Source: Thermaceae bacterium (GTDB lineage: Bacteria > Deinococcota > Deinococci > Deinococcales > Marinithermaceae). Taken from it: a DNA stretch of 12,230 nucleotides. The notes under the pieces are model-generated. The model saw only the letters and a list, made by a program, of their open reading frames with translations, had not been told where the DNA came from and searched no databases. Shown piece after piece: positions 7,037 to 12,230 of the stretch. Positions within the stretch are counted from its first letter, which is position 1. Each line of letters starts with the position of its first letter. The translations under genes were made by a program, and so were the position numbers. Location of the stretch: positions 1 through 12,230 of the forward strand of contig WFXV01000163.1 of assembly GCA_015490435.1 (NCBI GenBank), written 5' to 3'.

Positions 7037-8388
7037 AAGGGGTAGGGCTGGGCGAGGGCGGCGATCCCGGCCTCCTGGCCCCGCGCATCCAGCCGGGCCT
7101 TGAGCGCCGCCAGCTTGTCGGGCTCGCCGTGGACGAGGAGGATCCTGGGCTCGCCGGCGAGCCAGTCGAGGAGCTCGTCCTGGCCGGCGTGGCCCGAGAA
7201 CCCGCCGAGCGAGGCCACCCGGGCCCGCACCGGGACCTCGTGGCCGAGGATCCGGACCACCCGGGCGCCCTCGAGGATGCGGCGACCGAGCCCGCCCCGG
7301 GGCTGGTAGCCCACGAAGAGCAGGGTGTTCTTGGGGTTCGGGAGCTGGTGGCGGAGGTGGTGGAGGATGCGCCCGCCGGTGAGCATGCCGCTGCCGGCGA
7401 TGATCGTCGCCGGCCCCTCGAGCTCGTTCAGGGTCTTCGACTCCTCCACCGAGACGGTGTAGCGCAGCCGGCGGGGGCGGAAGGGGTCCCGCCCCTGGCG
7501 GAAGAGGGTCTGGACCTTGAGCGAGAAGGCCTCCCGGACCTCCTCGAAGACCGCGCTCACCCGGCTCGCGAGCGGACTGTCCACGAAGACCGGAGCCACC
7601 GGGATCCGGCCCTTCTCCTCGAACTCGCGGAGGTAGTAGAGGATCTCCTGGGTGCGCTCGAGGGCGAAGGAGGGGATCACCACCTTGCCCCCCTGGGCGA
7701 GGGTCTCGGCCACCAGCAGGGCGAACTCGTCCAGGGTGGCGGCGAGCGGCTTGTGGGGGCGGTCGCCGTAGGTCCCCTCGCTCACCACCAGGTTGGCGTG
7801 GGGCGGGTAGTCGGGGTCGGGGAGCACCTCCTTGCGCCGGTTCCCGAGGTCGCCGGAGAAGACGAGCCGCCGCCCCGCCACCTCGACCACCACGAAGGCC
7901 GATCCCGGCAGGTGCCCGGCGTTTTGCAGCTCGACGGTAAAGGGGCCGAAGGGCCGCGGCCGGTAGTAGGGCAGGGGCGAAAGGCGGCGGTAGAGCTCGG
8001 CGAGGTCGTCCTCGTCCCAAAGCGGCTCCGGGGTGGGAAGGCGCTTTCGCCTCGCCCGGTCGGCCTCCTCGTTCATCACCTTGAGGGCGTCCTCGAGGAT
8101 CGGCCGCAGGAGCTTTAAGGTCGGCGGGGTGGCGTAGACCGGTCCCCGGTAGCCCTCGCGGACGAGGCGGGGGAGCCGGCCGATGTGGTCGAGGTGGGCG
8201 TGGGTGACGACGACGGCGTCGACCCGCGCGGGGTCGAAGCCGAAGGGGGTGTAGTTCTTCGCCTCGGCCTCGCCCTGGTAGGCACCGCACTCGAGCAGGA
8301 GGCGGTAGCCCCGGTAGCTCATGAGGTGGCAGCTTCCGGTCACCGTCTGGGCGGCGCCAAAGGGGGTGAAGGTCGGATCCCGGGGCAC
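7033..8388 (-). CDS. Beta-CASP metallo-beta-lactamase-fold RNase (CPSF/Ysh1-like)
   Basis: This is probably a zinc-dependent endoribonuclease of the CPSF-73-like group, close in style to Thermus TTHA0252, with a role in RNA processing or decay. Numbered from GTG 8388 (451 residues), the metal ligands are HAHLDH (63-68), H159 (NAGHLPGS), D180 (FSGDLGN), H400 (GGFSGHAGQ) and H420 (LVHGEPDKL). The beta-CASP insert lies at about 205-385, with SEGTYGDR (203-210) and AGSGMLTGGRILHHL (331-345). The frame continues upstream to 8421, but a TATAAA -10 at 8395-8400 lies inside that extension and conserved sequence begins soon after the GTG, so 8388 is preferred. It is convergent with mobA, with overlapping stops, and divergent from phoB. 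It lacks the layout of RNase J. Substrate specificity is unknown. Confidence 0.91.
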   Translation of the reverse strand: MPRDPTFTPFGAAQTVTGSCHLMSYRGYRLLLECGAYQGEAEAKNYTPFGFDPARVDAVVVTHAHLDHIGRLPRLVREGYRGPVYATPPTLKLLRPILEDALKVMNEEADRARRKRLPTPEPLWDEDDLAELYRRLSPLPYYRPRPFGPFTVELQNAGHLPGSAFVVVEVAGRRLVFSGDLGNRRKEVLPDPDYPPHANLVVSEGTYGDRPHKPLAATLDEFALLVAETLAQGGKVVIPSFALERTQEILYYLREFEEKGRIPVAPVFVDSPLASRVSAVFEEVREAFSLKVQTLFRQGRDPFRPRRLRYTVSVEESKTLNELEGPATIIAGSGMLTGGRILHHLRHQLPNPKNTLLFVGYQPRGGLGRRILEGARVVRILGHEVPVRARVASLGGFSGHAGQDELLDWLAGEPRILLVHGEPDKLAALKARLDARGQEAGIAALAQPYPF

Positions 8389-8394
8389 GCCCCC

Positions 8395-8400
8395 TTTATA
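8395..8400 (-). promoter_or_regulatory. Putative -10 element for the beta-CASP RNase gene
   Basis: TATAAA on the minus strand ends 6 nt before GTG 8388, so the transcript would start at about the start codon. It sits in the 58-nt divergent region shared with phoB. It decides the start codon choice, because an upstream start would precede the transcript. Confidence 0.45.
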
Positions 8401-8431
8401 CCCGCTCCCCCTCGAGCCCAAAGTCCCGGAT

Positions 8432-8437
8432 TAGGCT
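8432..8437 (+). promoter_or_regulatory. Putative -10 element for phoB-phoR
   Basis: TAGGCT (TANNNT) ends 9 nt before ATG 8447. The spacing agrees with other leaderless candidates here. I see no PHO-box-like repeat upstream, so there is no sequence sign of autoregulation. Confidence 0.35.
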
Positions 8438-8446
8438 AGGGGTGGG

Positions 8447-9106
8447 ATGGCGCGAATCCTCCTGGTCGAGGACGAGCCCGGGGTGCGGCTCGCCCTCCGG
8501 CTGCTCCTCGCCCGCGCCGGGCACCGGGTGATCGAGGCCGAGACCGCCCGGGAGGCCTGGGAGCGCTGGCGGGAGGCCGAGCTCGTCCTCCTCGACTGGA
8601 TGCTCCCCGACGAGCCGGGGCTCCGCTGGCTCAAGCGCCTGCGCGAGGACCCCGCCGGCGAACGGCTCCCGGTCCTCATGCTCACCGCCAAGGCCGCCGA
8701 GGGCGACCGGGTGGCGGGGCTTTTGGGTGGGGCCGACGACTACCTGACGAAGCCCTTCTCCGAGGCCGAGCTCCTCGCCCGGATCGAGGCGCTCCTCCGC
8801 CGGAGCGGCTACGGGAAGGCGCTTCGGGTGGGGGGGCTCGAGCTCGACCCCGAGGCCCGCCGGGTGCGCCTCGAGGGCCGCGAGGTGCCGCTCACCCCCC
8901 GCGAGTTCGACCTGCTCGCGGTCTTCCTCGCCGCCCCCGGCCGGGTCTTCACCCGCGACGAGCTGCTCGACCGCGTCTGGGGCCCGGGCTACCTCGGCAC
9001 CCCCCGCACGGTGGACCAGCACGTCGCCCAGCTCCGGGAAAAGCTCGGGCCCGACTGGATCGAGACCGTCCGGGGCCGGGGCTACCGCTTCCGGGGGGCG
9101 CGGTGA
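8447..9106 (+). CDS. phoB: OmpR/PhoB-family response regulator, probable phosphate regulator PhoB
   Basis: This DNA-binding regulator is activated by phosphorylation from the adjacent kinase. It is 219 residues long. The receiver domain (about 3-115) shows the acidic pair E8/D9, phospho-acceptor D50 (LLDWMLPD), T80 and K102 (TKPF). A winged-helix Trans_reg_C domain (about 125-217) includes LTPREFDLL, TRDELLDRVWG, TVDQHVAQLREKLG and the terminal GRGYRF. ATG 8447 begins the canonical RILLVEDE strand. The stop overlaps phoR as GTGA (9103-9106). PhoB rather than another OmpR-type regulator is inferred from position: pstS-pstC-pstA follow directly, with a PHO-box-like repeat before pstS. A related name, phoP, is used in some phyla. 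Confidence 0.9.
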   Translation: MARILLVEDEPGVRLALRLLLARAGHRVIEAETAREAWERWREAELVLLDWMLPDEPGLRWLKRLREDPAGERLPVLMLTAKAAEGDRVAGLLGGADDYLTKPFSEAELLARIEALLRRSGYGKALRVGGLELDPEARRVRLEGREVPLTPREFDLLAVFLAAPGRVFTRDELLDRVWGPGYLGTPRTVDQHVAQLREKLGPDWIETVRGRGYRFRGAR

Positions 9107-9978
9107 AGGGCTGGGACCGGGCGATCGAGGGGGCGATCTGGTTCCCGGAGGGCCGGATCCGCTACCTGAACCCCGCCGCCGAGAAGCTCCTTGGGGTCCG
9201 CGCCGAGCGGGTGCTCGGGGCACCGCTGATCCACGCCCTCCGCGACCGCAGGCTGCTCGCCCTGGCCGAGGCCGGGGGCGAGGCCGAGCTCTGGGTCCGG
9301 GGCCGCCGGCTCCTCGCCCGGGCGGCGGGGGACTGGCTCTACCTCCTCGAGCTCCCCCAGGAACCCGCCGAGGCCGCCCAGCTCCTCCACGAGCTCCGCA
9401 CCCCGGTGACCGCGATCCATAGCCTGCTCCGGCTCTTCGAGACCGCCTCGCCCGAGGAGCAGTCCGAGATCCTCGCCACCCTCCAGAGCGAGGCCGAGCG
9501 GCTCGTGCGGCTGGTCGCCTCCGGCGGCTACGCCCCCGAGGTCCCGCCCTACCCCCTTTCGGCGCTCAGGAAACGGCTTTTGCGGATCCTGCCGGCGGCC
9601 CGGGAGGTCGTCTGGGCGGGGGAGGAGGTCCGGCTCCGGGTGGACCCCGACGCGCTCTTTCAGATCCTCTTGAACCTGGTGGAAAACGCCTTGATCCACG
9701 GCCGGCCGCCGGTCTCGGTGGTGGCCAGGCCCGAGGGCGAGACGCTCCTCCTCGAGGTCCAGGACGCCGGTCCCCCGATCCCCGACTACGAGCGCCTCTT
9801 CGCTCCCGGCGCCCGCGGCCCCTCGGCCGCCCAGGCCCGGGGGACGGGGCTCGGGCTTGCGATCGTCCGGCGCATCGCCCGGGGTTTCGGCGGCGAGGCC
9901 TACGGGACCCGGCGCGAAGGGGCGAACGCCTTCGGGGTGCGCATCCCCAAGGGGCTTTGGTTTCTGACATCCTCCTGA
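9103..9978 (+). CDS. phoR: PhoR-like sensor histidine kinase, soluble, with PAS domain
   Basis: This is the likely partner of PhoB, phosphorylating it when phosphate is scarce under control of the Pst transporter and PhoU. At 291 residues it is short, and no membrane segment or signal peptide is visible, unlike classical PhoR. A PAS-like domain lies at about 5-85 (GRIRYLNPAAEKLLG). The H box LLHELRTPVTAIH has phospho-acceptor H96. The ATPase domain has the N box LLNLVENALIHG (N191/N195), a G1 box DAGPPIP (D221) with Pro where the second Gly is usual, and the G2 box GTGLGLAI. Its 3' end (9964-9978) overlaps the PHO-box repeat serving pstS. The start is GTG 9103, overlapping the phoB stop and implying coupled translation. 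The PhoR name rests on context and overall domain order. Confidence 0.85.
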   Translation: MKGWDRAIEGAIWFPEGRIRYLNPAAEKLLGVRAERVLGAPLIHALRDRRLLALAEAGGEAELWVRGRRLLARAAGDWLYLLELPQEPAEAAQLLHELRTPVTAIHSLLRLFETASPEEQSEILATLQSEAERLVRLVASGGYAPEVPPYPLSALRKRLLRILPAAREVVWAGEEVRLRVDPDALFQILLNLVENALIHGRPPVSVVARPEGETLLLEVQDAGPPIPDYERLFAPGARGPSAAQARGTGLGLAIVRRIARGFGGEAYGTRREGANAFGVRIPKGLWFLTSS

Positions 9979-9981
9979 CAA
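9964..9981 (+). promoter_or_regulatory. PHO box (PhoB operator) upstream of pstS
   Basis: A direct repeat CTGACAT-N4-CTGACAA has half-sites starting at 9964 and 9975, exactly 11 bp apart, as in the E. coli PHO box (CTGTCAT repeated at 11 bp). Each half-site differs from consensus at the fourth base (A for T). It covers the last codons and stop of phoR and ends 8 nt before a TACCCT -10. Binding by this PhoB is inferred. Confidence 0.7.
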
Positions 9982-9989
9982 AACCGGGA

Positions 9990-9995
9990 TACCCT
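9990..9995 (+). promoter_or_regulatory. -10 element of the pstS promoter
   Basis: TACCCT (TANNNT) lies 8 nt after the PHO box, where the box would replace the -35, as in Pho-regulon promoters. It ends 10 nt before GTG 10006. A strong Shine-Dalgarno GGAGGTGG (10002-10009) follows, so both leaderless and SD-led initiation are possible. Confidence 0.5.
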
Positions 9996-10005
9996 AACCC
10001 CGGAG

Positions 10006-11067
10006 GTGGTGGGTTTGCACCGAACCGCGCTCTTTCTTTGGATCTTGGTCCTGGGGTTTGCCCTGGCGGCGCCCCCGACCCTGACCGGCGCCGGGGCCAC
10101 CTTTCCCTACCCCCTCTACGCCAAGTACTTCTCCGTCTACCAAAAGCAGACCGGCGTACGGGTCAACTACCAGTCGATCGGCTCCGGCGGCGGGGTCCGC
10201 CAGCTCTTCGCCCAGACCGTTCACTTCGGCGCCTCCGACGCGCCGCTTTCCGACGCGAAGGTCGCCGAGTTCAAAAAGCGCTTCAAGACCGAGGTGGTCC
10301 ACGTCCCCACCGCGCTCGGGGCGGTGGCGGTGGTCTACAACCTCCCCGGGGTGACCGAGCCTTTGAAGTTTAGCGGCGAGCTCCTCGCCAAGCTCTTCCT
10401 CGGCGAGATCCGCACCTGGAACGACCCCCAAATCGCTGAGCTGAACCCCGGGGTGCGCCTGCCCCCGCTTCCCGTCACCGTGGTCCACCGCTCCGACGGC
10501 TCCGGCACCACCTTCGTCTTCACCGAGTACCTGGCCAAGGTCTCGCCGGCCTGGCGCGAGCGGGTGGGCTTTGGCAAGAGCGTCTCCTGGCCCACCGGCC
10601 TCGGCGGCAAGGGGAACGAGGGGGTGGCCGGGATGGTCCGCCAGACCCCCGGCGCGATCGGTTACGTCGAGCTCGTCTACGCCCTTCAGAACAAGATCCC
10701 CTTCGCCGCGCTCAAGAACCGGGCCGGCCGGTTCGTGCTGCCGAGCCTCGCCTCGGTCAAGGCGGCGGCGGCCCTTTCGGACTTTCCCCCGGACGCCCGG
10801 GTCTCGCTCACCGACACCCCGGCGCCCGAGGGGTACCCGATCGCGAGCTTCACCTGGATCTTGGTCTACCAGGACATGGCGAAAAACCACGCCTTCAAGA
10901 GCAAGGCCCAGGCAAAGGCCCTCGCCGAGCTGCTTTGGTGGATCGTCCACGACGGCCAGGCCTACAACGAGCCCCTGCACTACGCCCGGCTCCCCGAGGT
11001 GGCGGTGCGGGTGACCGAGAAAAACCTCCGCGCCCTCACCTTCAGGGGCGAGCCCCTCCTTCGCTAG
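10006..11067 (+). CDS. pstS: Periplasmic phosphate-binding protein PstS
   Basis: PstS captures inorganic phosphate outside the membrane and delivers it to the PstCAB ABC transporter. An N-terminal signal peptide (hydrophobic ALFLWILVLGFALA, likely cut before APPTLTG) has no lipobox Cys. Family motifs, numbered from the TTG: GAGATFPYPLY (26-36), IGSGGGVRQ (55-63), FGASDAPLSD (71-80) and HRSDGSGTTF (158-167), which supply phosphate ligands (Ser, Asp, Arg, Thr); then GLGGKGNEGV (195-204). Two starts are possible: GTG 10006, 10 nt after the -10 like the leaderless genes here (353 residues), or TTG 10015, 8 nt after GGAGG (350 residues). Both leave the signal peptide intact. It is first of the pst genes and is probably PhoB-activated through the box at 9964-9981. 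Identification is firm. Confidence 0.95.
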   Translation: MVGLHRTALFLWILVLGFALAAPPTLTGAGATFPYPLYAKYFSVYQKQTGVRVNYQSIGSGGGVRQLFAQTVHFGASDAPLSDAKVAEFKKRFKTEVVHVPTALGAVAVVYNLPGVTEPLKFSGELLAKLFLGEIRTWNDPQIAELNPGVRLPPLPVTVVHRSDGSGTTFVFTEYLAKVSPAWRERVGFGKSVSWPTGLGGKGNEGVAGMVRQTPGAIGYVELVYALQNKIPFAALKNRAGRFVLPSLASVKAAAALSDFPPDARVSLTDTPAPEGYPIASFTWILVYQDMAKNHAFKSKAQAKALAELLWWIVHDGQAYNEPLHYARLPEVAVRVTEKNLRALTFRGEPLLR

Positions 11068-11082
11068 GGCGGGGGCGGCGGG

Positions 11083-12027
11083 ATGCCCGGCTGGCTCTAC
11101 CAGCGCCTCGGCGACCGGCTGTTTGCTGCCCTGGTCGTGGGCCTCGCCCTGGGCGTGGTCCTGGCCGCGCTCGCGATCGTCTGGGTGCTCTACCAGGGCG
11201 GGCGCGAGGCGCTTCATACCTTCGGCTTCCTCGGCTTTCTCACCGGGAGCCGCTGGGACGCGGTCCGGGGCGAGTTCGGGGCCTGGCCCCCGCTGCTCGG
11301 CACCCTGGTGACCTCGGCGGCGGCGCTCTTCCTCGCCTTTTTTCCCGCGCTCTCGGCGGCACTCTTCGTGGTCGAGTTCGCTCCCCGGGCCCTCAAGGGG
11401 GCGGTCGCCTACCTCATTGACCTGCTGGCGGCGCTCCCCAGCGTGGTCTACGGGCTTTGGGGGATCTTCGTCCTGGTCCCGCTGGTGCGGGAGCGCGTCG
11501 AGCTTCCCCTCTTTACCTGGGCGGCGGCCCACGCCCCCGGCCTTCTCCCCTTTCTGGGTCCCCCCACCGGGATCGGCATGCTCTCGGCCATCCTCGTCCT
11601 CGCGCTGATGATCGTTCCCTACGCCAGCGCCCTGGCGCGGGACGCCCTCGCCCTCGTGCCCCAGAGCCAGCGGGAGGCGATGTACGCCCTCGGGGCCACC
11701 CGCTGGGAGGTGATCCGACGGGTGGTGATCCCCTACGCCCGGGCGGGAATCTTCTCCGGGGTGGTGCTCGCGCTCGCCCGGGCGCTCGGCGAGACCATGG
11801 CGGTCACCATGCTGATCGGCAACTCGGTCAACCTGCCCTACACCCTCTTCGGGCCCGCCGCCACCATGGCCAGCCTGATCGCCAACGAGTTCACCGAGGC
11901 CGAGGACGACCTGCACCTCTCGGCCTTGATCGCGGTGGGCTTCGTGCTCCTCCTCATCGCGCTGGCGACGAACCTGGTGGCGGCCTGGGTGCTCCGCCGC
12001 ATGAGCCTGGGGGAGGGTCGGAAGTGA
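11083..12027 (+). CDS. pstC: Phosphate ABC transporter permease PstC
   Basis: PstC is one of the two inner-membrane permeases of the high-affinity phosphate transporter. At 314 residues with about six membrane helices (approximately 14-38, 71-97, 106-137, 163-185, 222-245, 280-303) it matches the family. The segment VEFAPRALKG...LAALPSVVYGLWG (97-127) and the EAA loop AMYALGATRWEVIRRVVIP (199-217), where the ATPase PstB docks, followed by ARALGETMAVTMLIGN, are characteristic. ATG 11083 lies 15 nt after the pstS stop, with a G-rich but not classical ribosome site. The stop overlaps pstA as GTGA (12024-12027). No terminator is visible between pstS and pstC, so co-transcription is likely. Confidence 0.94.
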   Translation: MPGWLYQRLGDRLFAALVVGLALGVVLAALAIVWVLYQGGREALHTFGFLGFLTGSRWDAVRGEFGAWPPLLGTLVTSAAALFLAFFPALSAALFVVEFAPRALKGAVAYLIDLLAALPSVVYGLWGIFVLVPLVRERVELPLFTWAAAHAPGLLPFLGPPTGIGMLSAILVLALMIVPYASALARDALALVPQSQREAMYALGATRWEVIRRVVIPYARAGIFSGVVLALARALGETMAVTMLIGNSVNLPYTLFGPAATMASLIANEFTEAEDDLHLSALIAVGFVLLLIALATNLVAAWVLRRMSLGEGRK

Positions 12028-12230
12028 ACCTCCGCCGCCGCTACCTCCGCGACCGGGTCATGCAGGGCCTCGTCTACCTCGGCACCCTGGTGGTGCTCCT
12101 GCCGCTTTTCTTCATCCTTTACTACGTCTTCGTCCAGGGGATCGGGGCCCTGGACGAAGACGTAGTAAAGGATGAAGAAAAGCGGCAGGAGCACCACCAG
12201 GGTGCCGAGGTAGACGAGGCCCTGCATGAC
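12024..12230 (+). CDS. pstA: Phosphate ABC transporter permease PstA, N-terminal fragment; sequence beyond about 12147 is a fold-back
   Basis: PstA would be the second permease of the phosphate transporter. GTG 12024 overlaps the pstC stop, and GGAGG at 12012-12016 is a reasonable ribosome site. The first about 43 codons look right: a basic N-terminus (NLRRRYLRDRV), then one membrane helix (GLVYLGTLVVLLPLFFILYY) and VFVQGIGAL, which is where PstA proteins enter the first periplasmic loop. From about 12148 onward the frame remains open to the edge but encodes a highly charged tail rich in Asp, Glu, Lys and His. That tail is simply the reverse complement of the preceding 83 bases and is not PstA-like. 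The formal ORF is therefore a chimera: trust only the part to about 12150. The rest of the true gene is missing from this window. Confidence 0.75.
   Translation, partial: MNLRRRYLRDRVMQGLVYLGTLVVLLPLFFILYYVFVQGIGALDEDVVKDEEKRQEHHQGAEVDEALHD
12057..12230. repeat. Perfect 83-bp-arm inverted repeat with 8-nt centre at the right edge (probable fold-back artefact)
   Basis: Bases 12057-12139 and 12148-12230 are exact reverse complements around GATCGGGG (12140-12147). The right arm runs precisely to the window end. The left arm is genuine pstA coding sequence; the right arm is its mirror and makes no protein sense on the + strand, while the minus strand re-encodes the pstA N-terminus from 12227. 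A 6-bp self-complementary pair, CCAGGG (12134-12139) and CCCTGG (12148-12153), at the turn is a plausible snap-back priming site. A real hairpin end cannot be formally excluded. Confidence 0.97.

Noticed and set aside
5502..8290. Large antisense frames under the kinase, mobA and the RNase
   Set aside because: Low-complexity high-GC shadows, contradicted by motif-bearing genes on the opposite strand.
8447..9106. PhoB as the missing partner of the 4899-6488 kinase
   Set aside because: The kinase is HisKA_3 (NarL/LuxR partner class), the regulator is OmpR class, and it has its own overlapping kinase gene.
9994..11916. 640-codon minus-strand ORF across pstS-pstC
   Set aside because: It is a GC-rich antisense frame with low-complexity Gly/Glu/Arg/His composition and no domain motif; the + strand genes are unmistakable.
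11838..12227. Minus-strand ORF of 129 codons beginning with a PstA-like hydrophobic segment
   Set aside because: Its first about 30 residues are the mirrored pstA N-terminus created by the fold-back, and the rest is antisense to pstC. It is not a gene.
12148..12230. Linear replicon telomere (closed hairpin end) as explanation of the terminal inverted repeat
   Set aside because: The turn lies about 40 codons into pstA, in the middle of a pst operon that should continue to pstB. A telomere there would destroy phosphate uptake, and a snap-back chimera explains it more simply.

Overview
This is a very GC-rich bacterial window, almost fully coding. It looks like a thermophilic member of Deinococcota, probably a Thermales relative (Thermus/Oceanithermus/Marinithermus type). 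The grounds are the composition, a beta-CASP RNase resembling the Thermus TTHA0252 protein, and several transcription units whose -10 hexamer (TANNNT) sits only 6-10 nt before the start codon, the arrangement of leaderless mRNAs in this phylum. This placement is an inference from style and gene content, not from a marker gene. I see no tRNA, rRNA, CRISPR array, insertion sequence or phage gene, and no non-coding gap above about 60 nt.

Layout. Positions 3-725 (+) hold the C-terminal part of a soluble lytic transglycosylase, cut by the window edge. On the minus strand follow mnmA (667-1749, tail overlapping the transglycosylase) and, upstream of it, a YqhQ/DUF1385 membrane protein gene (1790-2668). 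Divergent from yqhQ is pepA, an M17 leucyl aminopeptidase (2705-4147). A tightly overlapping + strand unit follows: a TrmJ-like RNA 2'-O-methyltransferase (4177-4902), a GAF/HisKA_3 membrane histidine kinase with no adjacent regulator (4899-6488) and mobA (6485-7036). A beta-CASP metallo-beta-lactamase RNase (7033-8388, -) runs tail-to-tail into mobA and head-to-head with the phosphate cluster.

The phosphate cluster (8447 to the right edge, +) reads phoB-phoR-pstS-pstC-pstA. PhoB/PhoR form an OmpR-type two-component pair. PstS is the periplasmic phosphate-binding protein, and PstC and PstA are the two permeases; pstB and phoU would be expected just outside. A direct repeat matching a PHO box (two CTGACA half-sites 11 bp apart) overlaps the phoR stop codon and lies directly upstream of a -10 element for pstS, which suggests PhoB-controlled transcription of pst from inside the 3' end of phoR.

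The most striking structure is at the right edge. Positions 12057-12230 form a perfect inverted repeat of two 83-bp arms around an 8-nt centre, so pstA turns back on itself after about 43 codons. It most likely marks a fold-back (snap-back) chimera at a contig end and should not be read as biology until checked. I found no convincing new biological system. The remaining points of interest are regulatory architecture, the orphan kinase and some protein-level details.
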